Assembly (NCBI GenBank): GCA_964645585.1
Contig: CAZYAN010000029.1
Coordinates: 1 to 52,578 of the forward strand
DNA from: DATGSL01 sp964645585
GTDB lineage: Bacteria > Verrucomicrobiota > Verrucomicrobiia > Opitutales > T3Sed10-336
Length of the DNA: 52,578 bases
Direction: 5' to 3'
The notes beneath the pieces are model-generated. The model made no database searches. It was not told where the DNA came from and worked only from the letters and a program-made list of their open reading frames with translations. Of the stretch, positions 1 through 6,943 are shown in pieces (positions within the stretch are counted from its first letter, which is position 1; every line of letters starts with the position of its first letter). Both the position numbers and the translations under genes were made by a program.

Positions 1-42
1 TGCTTTGCCTTGATTCCAAACCTTCAGGCAGCACGATACAAT
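1..42 (+). CRISPR. Terminal CRISPR repeat (partial array at window edge)
   Basis: Only one copy is visible, so this is called from pairing and not from repetition. Positions 3-20 match the reverse complement of 4496-4513, upstream of cas9, at 17 of 18 bases. That is the relation expected between a type II repeat and its tracrRNA anti-repeat. The stretch also sits just beyond the 3' end of cas2, where II-C arrays often lie. It ends in TACAAT (37-42), like the -10 element inside the repeats of some II-C arrays such as those of Neisseria. With this pairing the crRNA strand is the plus strand, converging on cas2. Exact repeat borders cannot be set from one copy. The array itself should lie to the left of position 1. 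Confidence 0.6.
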
Positions 43-80
43 TCTGGTAACCCGTGCAGCGCAGGGGCTTACCAGAATTG
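39..80. repeat. Perfect 12-bp inverted repeat spanning the cas2 stop codon
   Basis: CAATTCTGGTAA at 39-50 is mirrored exactly by TTACCAGAATTG at 69-80, with an 18-base spacer whose ends (CCC and GGG) can extend the stem past a one-base bulge. The right arm is the last four codons of cas2 including its stop; the left arm touches the end of the CRISPR repeat. It could fold as a hairpin ending the cas transcript or convergent array transcripts, but no U-tract follows on either strand, so terminator function is only a guess. Confidence 0.6.
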
Positions 81-404
81 TAGCTGTCCTGGTAATTGTT
101 CTGGCAGCGATTCTCTCTCCGGATCGCCATGGATGACGAATGATCGATCCCACTGTTGCTGAGTGATGTAAATCGCACGAATTTTTCCTTCCGGCGGGAG
201 ATGGTTCCTAAGGCGGTGCATGTGAGTGTTCAATCTGGAGTAGGTAACCAGGCTGCGGGCATAGACGCTGAATTGGATCATCTGGTAGCCGTCATCGAGA
301 AGAAACTTCCGAAATCGGGCAGCTTCACGCTGTTTTTCAAGTGTCACGACTGGCAGATCAAATGCTACGAGAAGCCATCCCATTTTGCGCCTGATACCTT
401 CCAT
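69..404 (-). CDS. cas2: CRISPR-associated endonuclease Cas2 (type II)
   Basis: The 111-aa product fits Cas2, the small ferredoxin-fold protein that bridges two Cas1 dimers during spacer integration. The first beta strand with its conserved aspartate is seen as LLVAFDLPV near residue 11-19. The segment FRKFLLDDGYQMIQFSVYAR is typical of type II Cas2, and PPEGKIRAIYIT is the later core strand. The gene overlaps the end of cas1 by about 40 bases, and no clear ribosome-binding site is seen, which suggests translational coupling. A start seven codons later, at the methionine before GWLLV, is possible, but family members usually carry a few residues before that strand. It is the last gene of the cas9-cas1-cas2 operon. 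Confidence 0.93.
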   Translation of the reverse strand: MEGIRRKMGWLLVAFDLPVVTLEKQREAARFRKFLLDDGYQMIQFSVYARSLVTYSRLNTHMHRLRNHLPPEGKIRAIYITQQQWDRSFVIHGDPERESLPEQLPGQLQFW

Positions 405-1287
405 GGTTTATACAATCGGACCTGTTGATGAAGAACTGCCTTACGAAAACTTCGACACACAGCCTCAATGCAGCTGCGAATATCCAGGTCTAGGCCGAAG
501 TATCCAATCCGTTCTACGATAAACCCGGTGACCCACTGCCTGAATTCGCTAGTAATCCGGTAATCTTGAAACGCTGCCTTTTCTTCAACCCATTGAGCGA
601 CTCGCCAGTCGACGCAAGGGCGGAACGGCTCCATTAGATCGTATGCAAGCGGTGTGCTCCGTTCGCGAGGCAGGTGTGAAATGCCCAACGTTGGGTCGAG
701 CCCCATTGCAAAAAGCTTTTGCAGAACTGTCGAGAGTAGAACTGCATACCCATAGTTCAAGAGATCGTTGAGCCCGCCGCCTTCTGGATTTCTCTTAAAG
801 CTAAGGTTTGCTAGGCGTTCTGCGTAAATTGACCAGTAATATCGTGCGCTAGCGGACTCCTTGTGAATGGATTTGCCATTTGCCAAGTGTTCGAACGGAC
901 CCAGCTTCGGATGATTGGGGTTTAGGCTTCGTGCAAGTAGGAATTGATTCCGACACTTTGCATCAATGTTTTTTGCCAGAGCCCATCCCGCTTTTTCCTT
1001 GGCAGCGTAAACGCTGCACGACTCAGAAGCGTGTCTGAAGATCGGTTGGCTGGTAAAACGAGGCTGACCGGTTTGAAGGCTTCACAGAGAATGAGAGCAA
1101 CACCGGATCGGGCAGCATGGAGAAGGAGGTGACTATGAATACTGGCAGAAAAGCTAGTGATGATAATGGCCGCAATATCTTCGAGCGGCAGGCGCTGTTC
1201 CTTGTCGTCTGTCTTGCATGTCAACTGACCACCCCGGCAGCTCAAGCTGCATCGGGGACTATCGATTGTAACAATATGGTATGACAT
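365..1287 (-). pseudogene. cas1: cas1 (type II integrase) split by a one-base frameshift
   Basis: Cas1 is the metal-dependent integrase that inserts new spacers. The N-terminal part (stop at 922-924) and the C-terminal part (to 365) lie in different frames. Joining them inside an A6 run on the coding strand (969-974 as T6 on plus) gives LWQKNIDAKCRNQ, which follows the family pattern W-x6-K-x2-NQ; one extra A would restore a protein of about 307 aa. Catalytic positions look intact: glutamate in HKESASARYYW, histidine in LGISH, acidic residues in DLMEPFRPCVD. The ATG at 1287 overlaps the cas9 stop as TGATG; a TTG one codon upstream is also possible. The lesion may be a real mutation, a base-calling error in a homopolymer, or (less likely) recoding. 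Confidence 0.88.
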
Positions 1288-4200
1288 CAAGGACCTGAAT
1301 AATCGGTTGAAACGATTTGGAGGCCAACCTTCATAAGACTCCCTAACCGGACGTTCATTGCGGAAAAGCCGGGCTGGCGATTCTGCGCCTTCACCAGTTC
1401 AGGGCGTGCCATGTCCAAGAATATGCCTGCCGATGCATCTTTGATGGAGTGAACGCGCCAGACACCTTCGTAGGTTCCGCTTGCAACCTTAACGATCATC
1501 CCGTTTCTGAGGATTGGCGGTATCTTCGAACGATCGGAGGCTAAGGCTCTTATTCGCGGCCAGACTTTATGAAAGGGTATGACGATCGGCGGTGTGCTGA
1601 GCGCTACTCCAAAGTTCTCCTCGATGATCAAAACGCTCTTTTGCCTGTTGAGTTTGCTTTCACTCTTCGGTTTGTATCCCAGAAGTCGGTTTGGTTTTTT
1701 CGACTCGATCTTAAGCCCGCGTTTACCCGCCCCCTCCCGTGGCTTGTGCTGTCCAATCTCTACTTTTCCTCCATTAGCACCTAAGACACACCACGCGTTC
1801 TGCTGGACTCTCATGCCGGCCATCGAACTGGGGATATGCATAACAACACGTTTCTCCCACAAGGCCTGCTCAATGGAGCGACACAGATCATCAGGAAGAT
1901 TACGAAGTCGCCAAGCACCGTTCGATGAGAATTGAAACATGCCGGTTTGCTGAAGAATGGCGCGATCACCCCTTTCTGGGCGGCGTCGGCTAAAAGCTTC
2001 CCAAAAGCGACCATCCGTTGGAAAGAGTGTAGCTCCAAGCCCTTGAAGAATCGCATCCAAGGCATGGTGGAGGTGGGTGATTTCTCTAATTTCACCCTTC
2101 GTCAATCGTTTTCCCTCGACGAGTACAAGCGGACAAACTTTGGTCAGCCTGTCCTCCATGGCCCAACTCTTCCGCAAACATGCTGTAACTGCCCCGGGTA
2201 AATGTACGATGCGGGGACCGCATTGTACATCGGAGAAAAAGTGGCGAACTTGGGCTGCTCCAAGCTTATTTACTGCTGATGTAATTGTCAGATCCCTCCC
2301 AGTGAATTCACGCTCGTTGCGTTCATAGCTCTTTTGGAGCAGGAGCTTTTTGCGTCGTTGGCATCTGCGGCGATCGTCAAGGGAGGGACCCTGCGGTTTC
2401 AATGCCTCAACAAACCTTTCAAATCGGTGTTGCGTCATTATTGAAAGATGGGATAGGCCCGGTACCGGGTTGGACTGTTCCTCTTCTATAAATTCCATCG
2501 CAGTTCGGTTCCCCTTCCAGTCATTAACTTCACGGAATGTCAGGACCAGAGATTCGAGTGAATCAGATGGACGTAACGAACGAGGGATGATGTGCTCTAA
2601 TTGGAGACGATTCTCCACAAGGTCGAGCAAGGTGTATTCGATGCCGGTATACGGGCAAGTCCATCCGAGGTCGTCTGCAATTCGGGCTTTGCGGATAAGG
2701 CTGCCCGACACGGCGGCATCAACGCCAATTTGTTGGAGATCAGTTGCCAATTTGGCGGCAACCCTTCGATGCTGCGACAGTTTTGATCCAAGCAGTTGTG
2801 CTTTTTCCTTTGCTGTGAGGCCTGCATATTCTTGGATATCGCGGACGACCTCGACTACAACCGCTCGCACACGTGTCTTGTCTCCTGCGGCGTAGCGGCG
2901 AACCAAGTTCTTCAGAAGGCGTCGAAGAATCAGCAGGCGGTGACGAATAAGGTGATTGTTGGTTTGTTTGTCGATTGGCTGGCAAACGAGCTTTTTTCGT
3001 ATCTCTTCATCCTCGAAGAGCGCACCGCCTTCCTGCCGGGGATCTTTTCCCGAAAAGATCTCTTCGGTTGCGCGATCCATAACTTGTCGACTAAAGGGCG
3101 CTCTTCCGGATGCAGCACGAATGCGAACGATGGTCGCCAAAATGTCTTCTTTTGTTACGGTTTGTGCTTTCTTTGCTCGGGATGCTTTGTCAGTGGTGAG
3201 TCTTATAAGAGCTTGGTCGAAGCCGGTAACGTCGCTGTTGTTTTCAAGCAGTAGTTTCCGCCAGGACTGGATGGTGCTGGATTTGTAGCGAAAGAGCTTT
3301 CCTGCTGCGATCTTTTGGACTTTCTCGGGCAGAGTATCCCAAAGCGGTTTCCATGGTTCCAATGCCTTCCTGACTGGGTCAGCAATCAACGCTTCCTCCA
3401 TCTCGGACGTAAGGAAATAGGTGTCAATCTGAGGGATGTCGCACCCAAATAATTCCTTGATCGCCTTGCGGAGCTTCGCAGGTGTCCACCCACCAGAATC
3501 AAGAGATTTGCAATCGAGCGCGACGCGCTCCGTTCCTGTCAAGGGTCGCGGGCCAGCAGCGTCAACAACACGAATATTTGCAAGGAGCGAAGCCCAGCGA
3601 AAACGATAGTATGATCGACAGTGCTTTAGCGGTGTTTTTTCTCCACTGATTCGGCAACGAGTAATGATCCGATTATCGAATCGCGGGACAAATTGACCGA
3701 ATAACAGTCCACCCGTATAACGTTTCGGAAGGGAAAGACCTAGACACCTAATTGCACGCCAATCGGAACAGATTGTTTTGATGAAATCCGTGTCAAGTCG
3801 TGGCAGCTTGCCGACATGAAGTTCCAGGATCTTCTTCACCTCATTTTCGACGATTTGCCTGGGAAATGCTGCATTCTCGCCCTTAAAATACCTTCGTGAA
3901 GCACGCACGTCCTTTAGCGGGTCTAGCCCGAGACACGAGCAAACAGTTTCCGCCATCGAATTTGTCGAGTGCTCCTTCATGAGAGCGATTGCATGCTGAA
4001 CTTTTCTTACGTCCTCTGCCGTTTCGGAATTTTCCAGCTCTTGTCGCGCCCAGAGGCGATTTCCGTCATACCCTCGGTTATGTGCATACCATCGAAGAAC
4101 GCACCATAAGTCCTGCCAAGATAAACGACGACCGGCTCGCAAGACTTGTGCCGCAGCTAGCCAAGGGGAAGAGTTGGGCTTCGAATCAAGTTCGCTTTCA

Positions 4201-4496
4201 CTTAGAACGCCAAGATGAAGGAGAAGTGTCCGCAGTCGGCCGACGCGGTTTCTAACCGAGGCTGCTTGACGTCGCTGACGACGGAAACCCCGACGTTGGC
4301 TCGCCAAGCAATCGTTTGAAGGAAAGATCACAACACCCGTCCCACAGATTTTGGGAATGCGGCCATTGGTCTTCTCTAGCACCGACCATCCAATTGAGGA
4401 ATGGCCAATATCAAAGGACAGCGTGAGGGGATGCTCTTGTGTGCTATCGGAGGGATTTTGTTCTTGAAAAGATAAATGCGTGGAGTTTGGCTTCAT
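1287..4496 (-). CDS. cas9: CRISPR effector nuclease Cas9, compact type II-C-like
   Basis: RNA-guided DNA endonuclease of 1069 aa, in the usual size range of II-C Cas9 and much shorter than the ~1370-aa S. pyogenes enzyme. Seen in order: RuvC-I with D29 in SFDIGHSSIGWSV; the arginine-rich bridge helix at about 68-92; a recognition lobe to about 530; RuvC-II with E549 in VVVEVVRD; HNH with H635 in LQLEHIIPRS, then N658 and KGNRT; RuvC-III HHALD with H811 and D814; and a C-terminal PAM-interacting region from about 950. All nuclease residues are present. The ATG at 4496 has no visible Shine-Dalgarno; the leader instead resembles the CRISPR repeat. The gene overlaps cas1 as TGATG. No cas4 or csn2 accompanies it, as expected for II-C. 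The PAM cannot be read from sequence. Confidence 0.96.
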   Translation of the reverse strand: MKPNSTHLSFQEQNPSDSTQEHPLTLSFDIGHSSIGWSVLEKTNGRIPKICGTGVVIFPSNDCLASQRRGFRRQRRQAASVRNRVGRLRTLLLHLGVLSESELDSKPNSSPWLAAAQVLRAGRRLSWQDLWCVLRWYAHNRGYDGNRLWARQELENSETAEDVRKVQHAIALMKEHSTNSMAETVCSCLGLDPLKDVRASRRYFKGENAAFPRQIVENEVKKILELHVGKLPRLDTDFIKTICSDWRAIRCLGLSLPKRYTGGLLFGQFVPRFDNRIITRCRISGEKTPLKHCRSYYRFRWASLLANIRVVDAAGPRPLTGTERVALDCKSLDSGGWTPAKLRKAIKELFGCDIPQIDTYFLTSEMEEALIADPVRKALEPWKPLWDTLPEKVQKIAAGKLFRYKSSTIQSWRKLLLENNSDVTGFDQALIRLTTDKASRAKKAQTVTKEDILATIVRIRAASGRAPFSRQVMDRATEEIFSGKDPRQEGGALFEDEEIRKKLVCQPIDKQTNNHLIRHRLLILRRLLKNLVRRYAAGDKTRVRAVVVEVVRDIQEYAGLTAKEKAQLLGSKLSQHRRVAAKLATDLQQIGVDAAVSGSLIRKARIADDLGWTCPYTGIEYTLLDLVENRLQLEHIIPRSLRPSDSLESLVLTFREVNDWKGNRTAMEFIEEEQSNPVPGLSHLSIMTQHRFERFVEALKPQGPSLDDRRRCQRRKKLLLQKSYERNEREFTGRDLTITSAVNKLGAAQVRHFFSDVQCGPRIVHLPGAVTACLRKSWAMEDRLTKVCPLVLVEGKRLTKGEIREITHLHHALDAILQGLGATLFPTDGRFWEAFSRRRPERGDRAILQQTGMFQFSSNGAWRLRNLPDDLCRSIEQALWEKRVVMHIPSSMAGMRVQQNAWCVLGANGGKVEIGQHKPREGAGKRGLKIESKKPNRLLGYKPKSESKLNRQKSVLIIEENFGVALSTPPIVIPFHKVWPRIRALASDRSKIPPILRNGMIVKVASGTYEGVWRVHSIKDASAGIFLDMARPELVKAQNRQPGFSAMNVRLGSLMKVGLQIVSTDYSGP

Positions 4497-4602
4497 TTGG
4501 AATCAAGACAAAGTTAGTTAACGCAGCTTAGACCTCTGAATTGTTATGCAATCACGTCTGGGGTGAAAGCGTTTTTAAGCGGAGCACACGCTCCGCTTTT
4601 TC
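4485..4602 (+). ncRNA. tracrRNA, divergent from cas9
   Basis: The trans-activating RNA pairs with the crRNA repeat and is needed by Cas9. The anti-repeat is 4496-4513 (TTTGGAATCAAGACAAAG), which pairs with repeat positions 3-20 with a single C-A mismatch. Downstream, AGAC and GTCT (about 4530-4560) can enclose an inner ATTG/CAAT stem, and a strong hairpin with a T-run ends the transcript at 4577-4601. Length (about 110-120 nt), location and order (anti-repeat, small stem, terminator) match II-C tracrRNAs. The 5' end is not defined; it must begin at or before 4496 and therefore overlaps the cas9 start codon in antisense. Confidence 0.8.
4577..4601 (+). terminator. Rho-independent terminator of the tracrRNA
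   Basis: A perfect 9-bp stem, AAGCGGAGC (4577-4585) with GCTCCGCTT (4590-4598), has the 4-base loop ACAC and runs into a T5 tract (4597-4601). On the opposite strand the hairpin is not followed by T residues in the same way, so it acts for plus-strand transcription. Confidence 0.88.
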
Positions 4603-4609
4603 TTTACTT

Positions 4610-4962
4610 ATTTATGGATGAAGTTGAGGGAAGTCCAGATCTACGATGCCCACCAATCTACCATACATGATGCGGCCCGAATTAGCTGGGTGCTCTCGAA
4701 TATTCAGGGGGCGGGGAGCAGTGGGAGCAGCCTGAATCCGTCTGCGGCCGATCGACTGTAAAGGGCAGCAGGGCAATCAGACTCCGAATCCAAAAGTCGT
4801 TCTGGCGCTAACCATACGTAGCGTGGAATGACTCTTGCCGATGAATTGCCTTGATGTGAGAATCCCGACTCTTGTGTAATTCCTGGTCCCGGAAAATCAC
4901 GCTCCCGGCGCTCATCCTCGACCTTGTGAAATTTCCAGCCCCTTGCTTATTTACCTGAGATC
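4610..4962. other. 353-bp gap with no recognised gene
   Basis: The stretch lies between the tracrRNA terminator and the HTH-peptidase gene. No open frame with a recognisable product and no clear repeat was found. Near its right end TTGTGA and TATTTA, 18 bases apart, could serve as a weak promoter for the next gene, but this would leave fewer than ten bases before the ATG. The change from A/T-richer to GC-rich sequence occurs about here, so it may mark a junction of the acquired CRISPR locus. Confidence 0.4.
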
Positions 4963-6156
4963 ATGTCCGTGACCGTTCCAGTTCCCGTCTCCTCCGCCGT
5001 GCTCGTCTGGGCTCGGGAGGAGAGCGGCTACTCGCTGGAGCAGGCGTCCAAACGATTGAGAGTAACGCCTCAACGCCTCGCCGAATGGGAAAGGGGCGAA
5101 CGGCAGCCGACGATGCGGCAAATCGAAGCGGTGGCCCATGTTTACCATCGGCCGCTCAGCTTGTTCTTTCAGCCGAGTCCGCCAGCAGTTCCACCCCTGG
5201 CGGCGGAGTACCGCCGCCTGCCGGGTGTCGTGCCGGGCCAGGAATCGCCAGAACTGCGGCTCGCGATCCGAAGAATGTCAGCGCGACGGGAGACCATGAT
5301 CCAATTGCTCGTTGAACTCGGCGAGGCAATGCCCGTCTTCCATTTGACCGCGCATCTTTCTGAATCTCCGGCAGCTGTGGCGGGAAGACTCCGTGCCGCG
5401 CTGGCAGTCAGCTCTGACGAACAGCTTGCCTGGGCGAACGAGTGGCAGGCGTGGGCGGCTTGGCGCGCCGCCGTGGAGCAGGTCGGGGTGCTCGTTTTTC
5501 AATTTCCCAAGGTGCCGCTTAGAGAGGCGCGGGGTCTCTCGCTGCTCCGCACGCCTCTTCCGGTAGCCGCCGTGAATTCCAAGGAGATTCCCGAAACGCG
5601 AGCTTTCACGCTGATCCACGAAGTTGTTCACCTGATGCTGTCGGCAGGCCATGAGGAGGCTCCGGCCGCCAGAGAGACGCGCGACAATGACGCTTGGGCC
5701 GACGTTGAGCGGTTCGCGGAAGAGACGGCCAGCCATACGCTGGTGCCGGAAGCGATGTTGACGCGGGAAGTCCGGGCCGGAGGATTCCCGCGCAACGGTT
5801 GGGATATCCGTGACGTACGGAGTCTGGCCCGGCGCTTGACAATCACACCGCTCGCGATGGCCACGCGTTTACGCTTTTCCGGTTATTTCGATTGGGCGCA
5901 TTATCAGAGCTGGAGGCGGGAATGGGAGACCTTTGTGTCGACCCTCAAACCAAGGACTCGCGGCTTTGCTGACCCGGTCGACATGACGCTTGGCCGCGCG
6001 GGACATCCCTTTACTCGAACCGTTCTCCATGCATTAGACGCCAACCGCATCACGCCCGTGAACGCCGCGCGCTACCTGGACCTGAAGTTCGAGCACTTTA
6101 AGAAACTCCAGGCGGCCCTCACAAAACGCCCCGGAATGGAGGCCAACGATGGATAA
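4963..6156 (+). CDS. XRE-type HTH and ImmA/IrrE metallopeptidase fusion
   Basis: 397 aa. Residues about 13-70 form a Cro/C1-type helix-turn-helix (YSLEQASKRLRVTPQRLAEW). A zinc peptidase domain of the ImmA/IrrE (M78-like) family follows, with the metal motif HEVVH at 219-223 and a glutamate-rich helix at 249-254 that supplies the third ligand, then LVPEAML. Relatives cleave or inactivate repressors (ImmA, IrrE) or act as the antitoxin-like partner of a downstream toxin. Here the gene overlaps a DUF4411 gene by 8 bases, an arrangement common for this pair. Self-regulation through the HTH domain is likely by family, not shown here. The catalytic motif is complete. Confidence 0.88.
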   Translation: MSVTVPVPVSSAVLVWAREESGYSLEQASKRLRVTPQRLAEWERGERQPTMRQIEAVAHVYHRPLSLFFQPSPPAVPPLAAEYRRLPGVVPGQESPELRLAIRRMSARRETMIQLLVELGEAMPVFHLTAHLSESPAAVAGRLRAALAVSSDEQLAWANEWQAWAAWRAAVEQVGVLVFQFPKVPLREARGLSLLRTPLPVAAVNSKEIPETRAFTLIHEVVHLMLSAGHEEAPAARETRDNDAWADVERFAEETASHTLVPEAMLTREVRAGGFPRNGWDIRDVRSLARRLTITPLAMATRLRFSGYFDWAHYQSWRREWETFVSTLKPRTRGFADPVDMTLGRAGHPFTRTVLHALDANRITPVNAARYLDLKFEHFKKLQAALTKRPGMEANDG

Positions 6157-6648
6157 CATGGCCGGACCCACCTACGCCCTCGACACGAGCGTGTTCATGG
6201 ATTGGCAGGCTCGGTATTACCCCCGACCGAAATTTTCACGTCTCTTTCGATAAAGATCGATGAGCTGATTACCGAGAGGCGCTTGTATTCTCCGGCATTA
6301 GCCAAGGAAGAACTCCGCGTGGTTGGCACCACTGGCCTCGTGGATTGGTCGAACGCTCACTCGGGGATCTGGGAGCCTACGGAGAATCTGCTTACGGCTG
6401 CATTAAGTATTCAGGGCCGTTTTCCAGGATTACTGGATCCAAAAGCGGAATATGAAGAAGCCGACGCTTACGTGATCGCTTTAGCGCAGGTCCATAACGA
6501 AAGCGGCATTGTGGTTACACAGGAGACCTCTGCCGCTGAAAAGCGCAATCCCCGCCGCCGGATGTTCATTCCCGATGTCTGTCGCGAACTCGGTGTCACG
6601 TGTGTAAGTCTGCAAGGACTCATGCGGCGCGAGAAATGGCAGTTCTGA
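6149..6648 (+). pseudogene. DUF4411 (PIN-like, toxin-type) protein, frameshifted
   Basis: From the ATG at 6149 (or 6158) the frame reads YALDTSVFMDWQARYYP, the conserved start of DUF4411 with its first acidic residue, and then hits a stop at about 6239. One extra C in the C5 run at 6220-6224 joins it to PTEIFTSLSIKIDELI and the rest, ending at 6648 and giving about 166 aa. The later part has the PIN-like acidic segment EEADAYVIALA and the strand GIVVTQET. PIN-like proteins are usually RNases, so with its HTH-ImmA partner this looks like a toxin-antitoxin type module. As it stands the product would be truncated after about 30 residues. Mutation or sequencing error cannot be told apart here. 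Confidence 0.8.
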
Positions 6649-6943
6649 GATTTCATGACCACCGACAGCATTATCTCCAAGGAGCTCGACGACCCACAGC
6701 AACAAGCGGCTCAACTTTCTCCAGCACATTCGGACGATGCTCAGAATGATTGGTTTCGCTGCCGTCGTCATGCGTGACAACCTCCTTTTCGAAGGCGGTT
6801 GCAAGAGCCTTGATGGAATCCGCCGGTGATCATGGCGGGATGGAAAAGGACGCTGTCTTAATTTTGCGGAACTTCTCGGGCGTTATTCATTCGCGGGGCG
6901 GCGGGGGCTTGCATGGAGAACTTTGCGGGTTTTTACTGGCGCG
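6649..6943 (+). other. Gap with a short decayed duplication of the next gene's start
   Basis: No recognisable gene. A 40-codon frame from ATG 6656 has no known product. GATGGAAAAGGACGCTGTC (6839-6857) recurs with two changes at 6943-6961, where it forms the start of the helicase gene; flanking bases (GGAACTTCTCGGG and GAGAACTTTGCGGG) are also alike. It looks like an old local duplication of about 100 bp. No promoter could be named with confidence. Confidence 0.45.

Noticed and set aside
965..978. Programmed -1 frameshifting in cas1
   Set aside because: The sequence AAAAAAC is a known slippery heptamer, but the reading frame here is CAA AAA ACA, not the required phase A AAA AAC, and cas1 genes are not known to use recoding. 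Mutation or base-calling error is simpler.
4610..4962. Mobile element or attachment site at the junction of the CRISPR locus
   Set aside because: No transposase, integrase, tRNA gene or terminal inverted repeats could be seen on either side.
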